A stretch of 64,000 nt of DNA. Origin: Paenibacillus sp. JJ-100 (GTDB lineage: Bacteria; Bacillota; Bacilli; Paenibacillales; Paenibacillaceae). The stretch covers positions 1 to 64,000 of the forward strand of contig NZ_CAOJCM010000005.1 in the NCBI RefSeq assembly GCF_948329825.1. Reading direction: 5' to 3'. The notes beneath the pieces were generated by a model. The model saw only the letters and a program-made list of their open reading frames with translations. It was not told where the DNA came from and made no database searches. Shown here piece by piece: positions 51,174 through 60,460 of this stretch. The first letter of the stretch is position 1. The number at the start of each line of letters is the position of its first letter. Made by a program: the position numbers and the translations under genes.

Positions 51174-51202
51174 TTGATATTATTTTTTATTTATGATAAA
51201 AT
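51174..51202 (+). promoter_or_regulatory. promoter of the left tRNA-Arg gene
   Basis: TTGATA at 51174-51179, 17 bases and TAAAAT at 51197-51202, ending 23 bases before the tRNA. The spacing and match are good for a vegetative promoter. Confidence 0.7.
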
Positions 51203-51225
51203 CATTTTTGCTTGAAAAAATTCAT

Positions 51226-51286
<61 letters not shown>

Positions 51287-51299
<13 letters not shown>

Positions 51300-51622
51300 T
51301 CATGAAAGAAGCTTCCTTCGGGGAGCTTTTTTTGCGTTCTAGGGATGAGAACCCCAATGGTTCGTCGAAGCATAAGCTTCGTTAGCATATACATCGCAGT
51401 CTCGACTGTAAGGAGTATCCCTCCTGGGACGTCAAAAAAGAAGCTTCCTCCGGGAAGCTTCTTTTTTGCGTTCTGGGGATAAGAACCCCAATGGTTCGTC
51501 GAAGCATAAGCTTCGTTAGCATTTACATTGCAGTCTCGACTGTAAGGAGAGTATCCCTCCTGGGACGTCAAAAAAGAAGCTTCCTCCGGGGAGCTTCTTT
51601 TGCGTTCTAGGGATGAGAACCC
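51287..51622 (+). repeat. tandem repeat: tRNA-Arg 3' end plus terminator, two and a half units
   Basis: Each unit starts with CCCTCCTGGGACGTCA, the last dozen bases of the tRNA and the next few, followed by an AAGCTTCC/GGGAGCTT terminator hairpin and a tail containing GTTCGTCGAAGCATAAGC. Units start at 51287, 51419 and 51555 (periods 132 and 136); the third is cut at 51622. Only the first unit is attached to a complete tRNA. No protein is encoded here. Confidence 0.9.
51309..51333 (+). terminator. terminator of the left tRNA-Arg gene
   Basis: AAGCTTCC, TTCG loop, GGGAGCTT and seven T residues, starting ten bases past the tRNA. Two related hairpins follow in the tandem repeat near 51441 and 51577. 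Confidence 0.85.
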
Positions 51623-51787
51623 AGGTTTAAATTACCATTAATAAAACAATTATACTCTGGCTTGCTACCTCTCTCCTTCATCTCCCTTTCACCCCACTAT
51701 CTCATAACAAAAATCAACAAATGTCACATTCTGGCACATTTAAAACGTAGTACCTTACAAATACAGCAATCCAAAGGAGAGTTTTAT

Positions 51788-52645
51788 ATGAAAAAGAACA
51801 TGAAGTACAAGACAAGTCTAATCGCTTTGGCAGCAGCTATGCTATTCATTCCGGCCTCAAGTTTTGCAGATGATCTCCACAGCAACCAAATCTTTAAGCT
51901 AACCAATAACAAAGGGGAGGTTGTCTATGAGCAAAAGCCATACGAGGCCTCCCAAAAGTCGGACAACTCCGCCCAGGATTTGCATCTGGCTTCAAAGAGC
52001 CATAGCTTAGCAAATGAGCTACTGAAGAAAGGGGAAGCCGCCCTGTTCTACATTGCCGAGGACAATCCACAGCGCAAAACCAACATTGTGCGAACATCAA
52101 TGAGCTTCAAAGAAGCAACCAAGCTGAGTAAGCAGCTAAAGGGACAATCGGTTAAAATTTTGGATACCATCCAGCAGAAATACAAATTTGACAGTGCCAG
52201 CGTAACATATCATCCAGTCTTGTCTGATTCCGAGCGAGCCAAACTGACTGATCAGCTGGAGCAGCAGGCCGTAAAGTCCGGTAAAGGCTATGCCATGCAG
52301 AAACTTAAGCTGACCGGTAAGCACTGGAACCTTTTCAGCACATATAAAAATGGAAGCAGCGAGTTGCTGGTTCAGGCTATGAAATCCGATGAGAAAATCA
52401 CAATTCTTACTCCTTCCGAGCAGACAGGGGTCACGCGAGAGCTGATCAATTCAGGAGGAACTGAAATGCTCTATTCATCGTATATCGAATCCGAGTCTCA
52501 GGATTTCAAATCTTCAGGCCAAGGCATTACATTTGTTTACAGCATCCCTAATAGTGAGTTTCATATCAAGTACCATATTGAAGACATCGGCAGCAAGCTG
52601 AGTAAACAGGAGTTCATCAAGCTCGCCCAATCGTATCTGAAATAA
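51788..52645 (+). CDS. secreted protein, paralogue of the anti-sigma outer domain
   Basis: This protein of 285 residues has a classic signal peptide (MKKNMKYKTS, hydrophobic core, then ASSFA cleavage region near residue 25) and no membrane anchor afterwards. Its body aligns by eye with the outer part of the anti-sigma protein encoded at 53474: LTNNKGEVVYE versus LTNNKGKTVYE, FYIAEDNPQ versus LYIAANNPH, VYSIPNSEFHIKYHIED versus IYNIPNSDYHINYYIEA and LSKQEFIKLAQSYLK versus ITKAELIEIAKSFLE. The C-terminal part resembles DUF4367-type domains, but I am not certain. AAAGGAGAG precedes the ATG at 51788. The function is unknown. Confidence 0.85.
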   Translation: MKKNMKYKTSLIALAAAMLFIPASSFADDLHSNQIFKLTNNKGEVVYEQKPYEASQKSDNSAQDLHLASKSHSLANELLKKGEAALFYIAEDNPQRKTNIVRTSMSFKEATKLSKQLKGQSVKILDTIQQKYKFDSASVTYHPVLSDSERAKLTDQLEQQAVKSGKGYAMQKLKLTGKHWNLFSTYKNGSSELLVQAMKSDEKITILTPSEQTGVTRELINSGGTEMLYSSYIESESQDFKSSGQGITFVYSIPNSEFHIKYHIEDIGSKLSKQEFIKLAQSYLK

Positions 52646-52808
52646 GACGCGGAGTAAGAGGCCGCCTTTGAGTGACAGCGGCGCTTGGGGATATAGCTTT
52701 CAGATTACTACGCCCCAGACAACAGCCTGTCCATCCGTAACCGTTATGATGAAGTGATGTTCCTAAGCATATACAGGCACACGATGTAACTCTCTTTTTA
52801 TTAAGTAT

Positions 52809-52824
52809 GTTCGTTTAAACGAAC
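52809..52824. promoter_or_regulatory. perfect 16-base palindrome upstream of the sigma factor gene
   Basis: GTTCGTTTAAACGAAC is its own reverse complement and lies 99 bases before the predicted TTG start of the sigma gene. It is a candidate operator or part of an autoregulated promoter; I found no second copy upstream of the neighbouring genes. Confidence 0.4.
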
Positions 52825-52923
52825 CGGGAGGGATGCATCCTGTGCCTTCTTGTGCAAAAAATACGGCAAGCTGTCACATTGCGAGGTGTCTCCTTCGTAA
52901 AACACTTTAAAAGGGGTGGGGAC

Positions 52924-53514
52924 TTGGAAGACACAGATCTTCGCCAGATTATAAGCGACATTCTGAGTGGTGATACCACGCAGTTTGAGAGAATCATGCA
53001 TAAGTATCAGAGACCGATCTTCCTCTACTGTTATCATATGCTAAACAACTATGCGGAAGCCGAGGATTGCGGACAGGAGGTCTTCCTCAAGGCCTTCAAG
53101 CATATGAAAAGGTATGACCCGGAGAAATCGTTCGAGGCCTGGTTGTACACCATTGCATACAATCAGTGTATTGATGTGCTGCGCAAACGCCGGCTCGTCA
53201 AGTATCTGCCTTTCCTATATCATTCCACCAGGGAGTATAGCCCGATAGATCAGAGAATTGAGGATATTTATTTTGATGAGCAGGTGCTTCAGGCTATGAA
53301 TAAACTGTCGCCGGAGGAGCGCAGTCTGCTTATTTTGCGATGTGTGGAGGACAAGACCTATGAGGAGATCAGCACGATTCTCCAGCGAAACAACGCTTAT
53401 CTGCGTAAGAAATATGAACGAACAGTCGGCAAATTCCGAAAGCACTATTATCCAGTGAAGGGAGCTAGCCACAATGAAGCCAAGCAGCAATCAGGATCTT
53501 CGAAACCTATTTAA
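52924..53514 (+). CDS. ECF-type RNA polymerase sigma factor
   Basis: This sigma-70 family protein of about 196 residues has region 2 (about residues 20-85: YCYHMLNNYAEAEDCGQEVF, KSFEAWLYTIAYNQCIDVLRKR) and region 4 (about residues 125-175: LSPEERSLLILRCVEDKTYEEI), without regions 1 and 3, as in ECF sigma factors. It is expected to direct RNA polymerase to envelope-response promoters. I prefer the TTG at 52924, four bases after AGGGGTGG; a GTG at 52852 lacks a near site. Its last 41 bases overlap the start of the anti-sigma gene, the usual sign of a cognate pair. Confidence 0.9.
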   Translation: MEDTDLRQIISDILSGDTTQFERIMHKYQRPIFLYCYHMLNNYAEAEDCGQEVFLKAFKHMKRYDPEKSFEAWLYTIAYNQCIDVLRKRRLVKYLPFLYHSTREYSPIDQRIEDIYFDEQVLQAMNKLSPEERSLLILRCVEDKTYEEISTILQRNNAYLRKKYERTVGKFRKHYYPVKGASHNEAKQQSGSSKPI

Positions 53515-54433
53515 TAAGGCAGAGCCGCCCCATGCAGACCTGTCTGGGCCTGTAATGAAAAAGCTACAAGGTGAACAACCTCAGATGAAAAGCTCCGATC
53601 GCCCCCACCTGAAATACAAGGTTAGTGTGATTATAATGGTCTGCATGCTGCTCAGCATTTCTACAGGCTTCGCAGCCGTTCATCTCTACTCACTGACCAA
53701 CAACAAGGGTAAGACCGTTTATGAAGAAAAGATCTTCGAGCCATCCATTCTGGAGAAGAAGGATCCTCAAGAAGAATTACGTGATCGAGAGGCTACTAAA
53801 CTTAGCTACAAGCTGCTGAAGCCCGGTGAATCTGCTGCTCTATACATTGCCGCAAACAATCCTCACCAAATGCTGAACCTAGTCACTGGTCCAGGACTAG
53901 GCTTCAAAGATGCACACGCTCTGACAGAGGAGTTGAAGAATCAGGAGATCAAGCTCACGAACAGCATACGCACGAGTAGGCAGGTCTATTCCTTTGATCG
54001 CGCTAATCTGAGCTACCACACCCCGAAACCGCTGACAGCCGAAGATGAGACATCACTGACCGAGGAGCTCAAGCGGCAAGCCACGGAATCTGATGTTGGA
54101 TATGCCATGGCCCCCCTTGAGACCCTCAAGGATAACTGGAACATGTATATCAGCTACAAGAGCTCAGACGGTCAGATCGTGATACAGCCCTGGAAAAGAA
54201 AGGAGAAGTTAACGATCCACTTCAATGAGAACCATGTAGACGCGAAGGAGGAAATGAAGATATCCGGGGTAGATGTACTGTACAAGGAAGCGAATAAACG
54301 CAGCAGCAACAGATCCATTCAATTCATTTATAATATCCCGAATAGCGATTATCATATTAATTACTATATAGAAGCTACTAGAAAGATCACTAAGGCAGAG
54401 CTGATCGAGATCGCCAAGAGCTTTTTGGAATAA
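53474..54433 (+). CDS. membrane-anchored anti-sigma factor
   Basis: This 319-residue protein has a cytoplasmic part of about 48 residues, a single membrane helix (about residues 49-70, VSVIIMVCMLLSISTGFAAV) and an outer domain of 250 residues similar to the secreted protein at 51788. I see no His/Cys zinc motif of the ZAS type. The cytoplasmic part probably binds the sigma factor and the outer domain senses a signal. GAAGGGAG lies nine bases before the ATG, inside the sigma gene, so translation is coupled. It is assigned as anti-sigma from topology and position. Confidence 0.82.
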   Translation: MKPSSNQDLRNLFNKAEPPHADLSGPVMKKLQGEQPQMKSSDRPHLKYKVSVIIMVCMLLSISTGFAAVHLYSLTNNKGKTVYEEKIFEPSILEKKDPQEELRDREATKLSYKLLKPGESAALYIAANNPHQMLNLVTGPGLGFKDAHALTEELKNQEIKLTNSIRTSRQVYSFDRANLSYHTPKPLTAEDETSLTEELKRQATESDVGYAMAPLETLKDNWNMYISYKSSDGQIVIQPWKRKEKLTIHFNENHVDAKEEMKISGVDVLYKEANKRSSNRSIQFIYNIPNSDYHINYYIEATRKITKAELIEIAKSFLE

Positions 54434-54860
54434 ACTTCTGTCGAACCCGAAGCCCTTAAGTCAAGCAGCGAATAGGCCCGCACTACTGGATGATACCAGC
54501 TGTGCGGGCCTATCTTATGTTCCTCGGGTTCTATTGATGTATTTTAAAAATCGGGCTTGGAGTTTGAAGGTCATGATTATATTGCCGGAGGCAACTTCTA
54601 GCATCCTAAGCTAGACGGATCTGGTATCCAACAAGATTGATTGTGCAGATTAAAAAGGGAAAACTCATTAAAGACTATCAGAATTCGATGATTCAAGTTA
54701 AACTACACATTAGCACAGATCAACGAGGCAGCTAAGCCGTGAAAAATGAAATCCTTGCTTTAACTTCACTTCAACTTCAACTTTAGCTTCTCTATTCGGA
54801 AGATCATCTCATTAAAAGTCGCTAGCGATCATCCAACAAACGAGAAACAGGAGATTAATC
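54434..54860. other. intergenic region before the transporter
   Basis: A strong hairpin follows the anti-sigma gene (separate entry). The remaining 350 bases are A/T-rich, with short interrupted reading frames and a CTTCAA-type triplet repeat near 54765-54785. I see no recognisable gene or clear remnant. Confidence 0.5.
54472..54513 (+). terminator. terminator after the sigma/anti-sigma genes
   Basis: ATAGGCCCGCAC and GTGCGGGCCTAT pair perfectly (12 pairs), with an inner CTGG/CCAG stem. Only a weak T-rich run follows (CTTATGTT), so it may act as a stabilising end or a factor-aided terminator. Confidence 0.7.
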
Positions 54861-56096
54861 ATGTCATCACGTACTCAACAACAACATTCCATCTATTCTG
54901 AGGAAGAACAATTGCCGCAGCAAACATCCAAAAATATGGGGATATTGCTCGCTGGAATTATCATTATCGCTGCGACCATGCGATCACCTATTACAGCTAC
55001 TGGTCCTGTAATTGAATGGATCCGATTAGATACCGGGATTGGTCACACCATGGCAGGGCTTCTGACCTCCTTGCCCCTGATTGCTTTTGCTGCGGTGTCT
55101 CCTTTCGCTCCACGCCTTGCCAAACGTTTTGGGCTTGAGACATCCTTACTGCTTGCTGTCATTATCGTTACAGCTGGGATTACGATGCGCTCGCTTCCCT
55201 CCGTCGTCGCACTATATGCAGGAACAGCTATACTTGGATGCGGGATTGCTCTCAGTAACGTACTCTTACCCAGTTTAATCAAACGGGATTTCCCGCTGCG
55301 TGTCGGCATAGTCACCGGGCTTTATTCTGTTTCAATGAATATCTTTGCCTCGATATCCTCAGGAATAAGCGTACCTGTGGCAACAGCCTCTTCACTTGGC
55401 TGGCGGGCGTCATTAGGGATGTGGGCTATCCTGTCGATAGGGGCTATACTCTTATGGCTCAAACAGGCGGGAGAAGGGCGCAAACGGATGTTATATGTCA
55501 CCTCCCAAAGCGAGACTGCACCTACACGTCTATTGACATCTTCCCTTGCATGGTTCGTAACACTGTTTATGGGGATACAGTCATTCATTTTCTACACAAC
55601 GATCACTTGGCTTCCAGGAATTCTAGCGAATCAAGGCTTCAGTTCTGCGTCGGCTGGCTGGATGCTCTCTCTCATGCAAATGATCAGCGTCCCAGCTACC
55701 TTTATCGTACCCATCCTGGCCGGCAGAACGCGAGATCAACGACTGCTGACTACAATAACCAGTATGTGTCTCATTACGGGATATGCCTTGCTGTTCACTA
55801 CTGCCCCTGCGCTCGTTACGATCGGTGTGGCTCTTGCCGGGATTGGTGCGGGTGCTTCATTTGCTCTAGTTACGATGTTCTTCGTTCTTCGCACCAATCA
55901 TGCAAGAGAGGCCGCAAATCTATCGGGGATGGCCCAATCTTTCGGTTATCTGTTAGCAGCTGGAGGACCTATGTTGTTTGGCTTGTTGCACGACTGGACT
56001 CAAGGATGGACACTTCCGTTACTCATCCAAATTTCTCTGGCGGTGGCATTACTCATAACAGGAATCCAGGCAGGTAAAGATCGAACCATTTCTTAG
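54861..56096 (+). CDS. CynX/NimT-family MFS transporter
   Basis: This 411-residue membrane protein has about twelve hydrophobic segments starting at residue 28, with the MRSPITATGPVIE motif of the CynX/NimT (cyanate and 2-nitroimidazole) subfamily early in the chain. The first 25 residues are a polar cytoplasmic tail rich in Gln. The substrate is not predictable from sequence. AGGAG lies seven bases before the ATG. It is the only transporter in the segment and stands alone. Confidence 0.9.
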   Translation: MSSRTQQQHSIYSEEEQLPQQTSKNMGILLAGIIIIAATMRSPITATGPVIEWIRLDTGIGHTMAGLLTSLPLIAFAAVSPFAPRLAKRFGLETSLLLAVIIVTAGITMRSLPSVVALYAGTAILGCGIALSNVLLPSLIKRDFPLRVGIVTGLYSVSMNIFASISSGISVPVATASSLGWRASLGMWAILSIGAILLWLKQAGEGRKRMLYVTSQSETAPTRLLTSSLAWFVTLFMGIQSFIFYTTITWLPGILANQGFSSASAGWMLSLMQMISVPATFIVPILAGRTRDQRLLTTITSMCLITGYALLFTTAPALVTIGVALAGIGAGASFALVTMFFVLRTNHAREAANLSGMAQSFGYLLAAGGPMLFGLLHDWTQGWTLPLLIQISLAVALLITGIQAGKDRTIS

Positions 56097-56155
56097 TTTT
56101 ATAAAAAAAGATCATCAGGAGATCGGATATCTATCCTTCCCTGCAAGCAAATAAT

Positions 56156-56201
56156 GAGAAACGGCCTTATCCTGTACATGCACAGGGTAAGGCCGTTTCT
56201 C
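56156..56201. terminator. bidirectional terminator between the transporter and the protease
   Basis: A 20-pair stem (GAGAAACGGCCTTATCCTGT with its near-perfect complement ACAGGGTAAGGCCGTTTCTC) closes a six-base loop. It lies 60 bases after the transporter and 137 bases after the protease stop, so it can serve both convergent genes. Confidence 0.75.
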
Positions 56202-56337
56202 ATATCCAGCTTTCGTCCAGTCATCGGCTTCATGCCGGACAGGGACGAAGCACTACTTTTCCCAAACCACAGCTTGGAATTGTGCTCTTATCACACGACA
56301 TATAACATTACATTGTGCCCCTAAAGGGATACCTTGT

Positions 56338-59300
56338 TTACTTCACCTTTACCTTCATTGTATTCGTGCTTGTCACGCCGGCATCGTTATTCAGCTCAGC
56401 CCGGTACGTATACGTACCAGAGGATTTACCTTTCACTGTGGTCACAGCGTATTGTGACATGGGTGTAACAGCTGTAAGGGACTGCGTATCAATCAGCTCA
56501 TCATTCTCATAGAGACGATACTCGGTAGCATTGGTACCCCACCACATGTTCATCATGACTTTATAGTCACCGTCTCCATCCCAATTATCGTGAGAGAGCA
56601 CCGCTTGGCCAGGCAACGCATCCGTTACCCGTACAGTCAATGTCTGACTGCGTGTTACACCCTTATCATTGGCAAGCTCGGCCACATAAGTATAGGTGCC
56701 ATTGGTTTTGCCTTTAATTTTCGTTTGAGCAAACTGTGCCCATGGCGCATTATACGTTAATTTTTGCGAATCAACCAAAACGCCATCCTCATACAACTTG
56801 TAGCTGGTCGCATTCTCACCCCACCACATGTTCATGGACACGGTATAGTCGCCCCCTAACAGACCGTTAACAAAGCCGTTATTATGGGACAATGTAGGTG
56901 TTCCAGGTGCTTTGGTTGCCGGGGTTTCCGGTTCCGTCTGCGCTTGCTCCACTGTAATTACGGTACTAGCCGTACCTGTAAGCCCTTGCTCGTCTTGAAC
57001 CGTGGTTTCCACAGTATATGTTCCGCCTTCAATACCTTCTAATGGATATTGGAAACTGCCATCGGCCTGAACATTAAACGTCCCTTCTTTCAACGTGGAG
57101 CCATCTTCCTTTTTCACCAGGTAGGATGCTTTCAACGCAGCCGTCGGATCAAACTGGATACTCCAGCCCTTGGCTAGTGCAGGGGCAGCACGGAAATACA
57201 GATCTTCCACGGTACCGCTGATTACAACCGCATCGTCCGCTTTAAATTGCAATGATTCTGGAGCAGTTACTGCCGGAGCTGTCTTTTTAACTAAAAATGG
57301 AGAAGTATCTTCTTTGTAAGTCTTGCCATCTGCCCCAATTGTTGTGATATCGATGGTATACAAGCCATCAGCAAGCTCGATTACTTCTTCCGTAGTGTAA
57401 TCCGAATACTGTCCATCCCAAGCCAGGGTATATCTTGTATTTGCATTAAAGTTGTAATAATTGCCAAAGATTGAACCGATGTACCCATCTTGGAAATGAC
57501 CACCCTCAGGTTCGAGGCCGTTATAGATTTCGATCAACGCAAAGGTCATTGGATTATGGAATTCCATCGCAATGTTTACGGTATCCAGTGAACCGTCTGC
57601 CTTCAACGGATAGTAGAACGGATTCTTGGTCGTTCCTTTTACAGTCTCAATGTATTTCACTCCACTAGACGTAACATTAAAGTGAGCCACATATGGCAGA
57701 GAGAACGTATCGGTTCCATTCGTAATCTCAATATAACCTTGTGCCTCCGTTGCCGCAGTAACACCGCGAGGTACAGTTAACGTCACTGCGATTTCCTCTT
57801 CGCCATTCAAGGTGAATGAGGTCTTATCCACTGCAACCGACACTCCAGCTACAGTACGAGTAGGGTTAACGTTTACCGTATATTCGCCACCACTTCCACT
57901 CAAAGGCTGAATCTTAATCGTTTTGGTTACTGTTTTCTCATCTGTACTCATGAAGTTTCCATAGTTGATGCTGCCCGTGATGTTCTCTTTCTCAACAACC
58001 GAGCCGCTCTCGGTATACCGGGTCACATCCATGACTTTGAGCAAAGCCGCAGGATCAATCGACTTCACTGCCTGGATACGTCCAGCACCCTGATCGAATA
58101 CGTCGTATTTCGCTGTATCCATAATTTTAGCATTGTTCATTAGAGCTACTTTGACATCAAATGGTGTCCAGTCCGGATGTTTTTCAAGTAACAGTGCAGC
58201 CAGTCCCGCTACGTGCGGTGCAGCCATACTTGTACCGCTCTTGCGATCATACGCTTGCGCATAATCGGCATCCGGTTCATCTTTGCCGTAGGCAGGAATC
58301 GTCGACAATATGCTGGAACCCGGTGCAACGACATCCGGTTTAATATCCAAAGTTACTTTCGCGGGCCCACGTGAACTGGAAGAACTCATTTCGTCGCCAG
58401 GCGTCTGACTACGCTCAAAATCATTAAAACTTACTTTCATAGATTGACCAGCATCCAATTCAGCCTTAAGCACTTCGCCAATTTCCTTCGACATGCTGAG
58501 TGTCGGAATCAGGTCGAAGTTGTCCCCAAGACTAACGCCAATTGGACCAGGAATATTGTTATATACAATAACTGCTACGGCTCCTGCTGCTTTGGCATTC
58601 GCAACTTTCTCGACAAATGCAAGTTCACCGCGCTGGATCAGAGCCACTTTACCCGTGAAATCCTTACCTTCAAAATCAGCAGGCTTACCTAGAGCTGCAT
58701 ACTCAACATCGTACCGATCTGTAAGAACCGTTTCGGGATCAGCCGCAAGACTCCAGCCCATCACATCGAGACGATATACCGATTCAGTAACAGCAAGTGG
58801 TGTCTGCTCCACTTCCGCTGGTATTGCTGGTGCAGTTGTTCCCTCTTCTGTATTAGATGATGCAGATGGTGATGCCGCCTCTGTTGCTTCTGTTTCTTCT
58901 GTAACTGTTGCTTCTGTTGCTGGAGCAGTTACTGTAGCATTCTCCGCATCAGGGTCATTACTGCTATTCGTTGCAGGTGGAACCTCTCCCGCTTCATCAT
59001 CCGATACGATAGCCTCCACTCTATCTTCAGGCTCACTAACCATTGTGACGTCAGGACGCTGCGTTTCAGCTGCATTTCCCAGTTCAGGGATTTGCGAATC
59101 ATTTTCTGGAGTTGGCTGTTGCTCTGGCGCCGTATCCTCACCTTCTGCACCTATCCAGAAATGGCTGTTCGCCGTAATCACCTGACTAGGACCTGTAGAG
59201 TTACCTACAGTAATGGCCATAGCAGATGCACCTGGTGAACCCAGCGTATAACGGTTAGGGCCACTGTTACCACTAGATACAACGGCTGTTACGCCAGATA

Positions 59301-60342
59301 GCATCGCATTATTTAACGCAACTGAAGTAACATAGCTCGGATCGTTATTCTCGGCACCGAGTGACAAGTTAATAACGTCCATTCCATCCGCTACCGAGCG
59401 GTCAATTCCGCCAAGTACCCAAGCGGTCTGTCCGCTTCCATACGGTCCAAGAACACGGTAAGCATAGATATCGGCTTCCGGAGCGATCCCGACAACACCG
59501 TAATCTCCTGCTTCGCGAGCAGCCACCGTACCCGAAACATGTGTACCATGTGACGTATAATATGAACTTCCGTTGGAGTTAAACTCAGGCTCGCCTGATG
59601 TTTTCCACTCCTGATAGGTGGCTTCATACGGATCATTATCGTTATCTACAAAATCCCACCCGCCCTTGTAAGCTTCACGTAGATTAGGGTGAGTGTAATC
59701 AATTCCTGTGTCGATGACGCCCACTTTCACACCTTTACCTTTATAGCCCAAGTCCCACACTTCAGGAGCTCCAATAAATGGTGCTGTATCTTTCATGTAC
59801 GGATTCACTTCGTCTTTGTCTGGGCCCAGTGTCACTTCAAGGTCTGGGTATACACTGACAACGCCTGGTATTTGAAGCAATTGTCCCAATTGGTTCCCCT
59901 TGATCTCAAGAGCTACACCATTAAGAGCATATGCATAATTGTCCAACACTTCGTGTTTAATTTTTTTCTGAGTGAGGCTATGTACAAAGGACTGTTGTTG
60001 TTGTTCAACCTGATTCACAGCCTTTGATTCCATAGAGGAGGTGAATGATTTCCCTGAGAGGGTTGATTCGCCTTGCGCTACAGCAACTGGTTTATTGGAA
60101 AGTTCAACGATAACCCGTGTACTTTCTCCTCCAAGACCTTTCAAACTGTTATCCAGGAAAGGATCTGCAGCAATTCGAGATTCTCGTTCGGCAAGGATTT
60201 CTCGCCATTGTTTGGCTTCCGTACTGTTTAACGTGTTATCCAGCTGAATTACGGAATTAGCAGAAGTTGCTCCAGCCGCGGGCAGGATAAGGGAAAAAAC
60301 CATAAGGATACTTATTAACATAGATATCAATCGTTTATTCAA
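56338..60342 (-). CDS. large secreted S8 (subtilisin-like) serine protease, Vpr-type
   Basis: This 1334-residue protein has a signal peptide (residues 1-25), an I9-type propeptide (about 72-173) and a subtilase domain with Asp211 (VIDTGIDYTHPN), His265 (SHGTHVSGT), oxyanion Asn359 (SSGNSGP) and Ser705 (SGTSMAAPHVAG). A PA domain is inserted at about 545-640, as in Bacillus Vpr. Between Asn359 and the PA domain there is a further insert, about residues 399-515, very rich in Glu, Ala, Thr and Pro. Beyond the catalytic part lie Fn3-like domains and two tandem C-terminal repeats of about 90 residues (both with MMWWG-like MNMWWG). It is predicted to be extracellular. The start is TTG, with AAGGAGG upstream. 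Confidence 0.93.
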   Translation of the reverse strand: MNKRLISMLISILMVFSLILPAAGATSANSVIQLDNTLNSTEAKQWREILAERESRIAADPFLDNSLKGLGGESTRVIVELSNKPVAVAQGESTLSGKSFTSSMESKAVNQVEQQQQSFVHSLTQKKIKHEVLDNYAYALNGVALEIKGNQLGQLLQIPGVVSVYPDLEVTLGPDKDEVNPYMKDTAPFIGAPEVWDLGYKGKGVKVGVIDTGIDYTHPNLREAYKGGWDFVDNDNDPYEATYQEWKTSGEPEFNSNGSSYYTSHGTHVSGTVAAREAGDYGVVGIAPEADIYAYRVLGPYGSGQTAWVLGGIDRSVADGMDVINLSLGAENNDPSYVTSVALNNAMLSGVTAVVSSGNSGPNRYTLGSPGASAMAITVGNSTGPSQVITANSHFWIGAEGEDTAPEQQPTPENDSQIPELGNAAETQRPDVTMVSEPEDRVEAIVSDDEAGEVPPATNSSNDPDAENATVTAPATEATVTEETEATEAASPSASSNTEEGTTAPAIPAEVEQTPLAVTESVYRLDVMGWSLAADPETVLTDRYDVEYAALGKPADFEGKDFTGKVALIQRGELAFVEKVANAKAAGAVAVIVYNNIPGPIGVSLGDNFDLIPTLSMSKEIGEVLKAELDAGQSMKVSFNDFERSQTPGDEMSSSSSRGPAKVTLDIKPDVVAPGSSILSTIPAYGKDEPDADYAQAYDRKSGTSMAAPHVAGLAALLLEKHPDWTPFDVKVALMNNAKIMDTAKYDVFDQGAGRIQAVKSIDPAALLKVMDVTRYTESGSVVEKENITGSINYGNFMSTDEKTVTKTIKIQPLSGSGGEYTVNVNPTRTVAGVSVAVDKTSFTLNGEEEIAVTLTVPRGVTAATEAQGYIEITNGTDTFSLPYVAHFNVTSSGVKYIETVKGTTKNPFYYPLKADGSLDTVNIAMEFHNPMTFALIEIYNGLEPEGGHFQDGYIGSIFGNYYNFNANTRYTLAWDGQYSDYTTEEVIELADGLYTIDITTIGADGKTYKEDTSPFLVKKTAPAVTAPESLQFKADDAVVISGTVEDLYFRAAPALAKGWSIQFDPTAALKASYLVKKEDGSTLKEGTFNVQADGSFQYPLEGIEGGTYTVETTVQDEQGLTGTASTVITVEQAQTEPETPATKAPGTPTLSHNNGFVNGLLGGDYTVSMNMWWGENATSYKLYEDGVLVDSQKLTYNAPWAQFAQTKIKGKTNGTYTYVAELANDKGVTRSQTLTVRVTDALPGQAVLSHDNWDGDGDYKVMMNMWWGTNATEYRLYENDELIDTQSLTAVTPMSQYAVTTVKGKSSGTYTYRAELNNDAGVTSTNTMKVKVK

Positions 60343-60460
60343 GGTTATGCCCTCCTTCTTCGTATGAATACCTCACCAAATGGGATCATGTTGCCTCTCG
60401 CACTGCAATACGTTTCGACTAATTCACCGCCAATCTGCATATTGTTTGACCCCCGGTAGA

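Noticed and set aside
51726..51762. ECF-type promoter for the secreted protein gene (TGTCAC ... CGTA)
   Set aside because: The -10-like CGTA is present, but the -35 match is partial and the spacer (18) is longer than usual; the sigma gene has no matching pair upstream, so I do not call it.
54541..54860. Remnant of a broken gene or insertion sequence
   Set aside because: Short frames with stops are visible, but none gives a recognisable protein stretch, and no terminal repeats or target duplications are seen.
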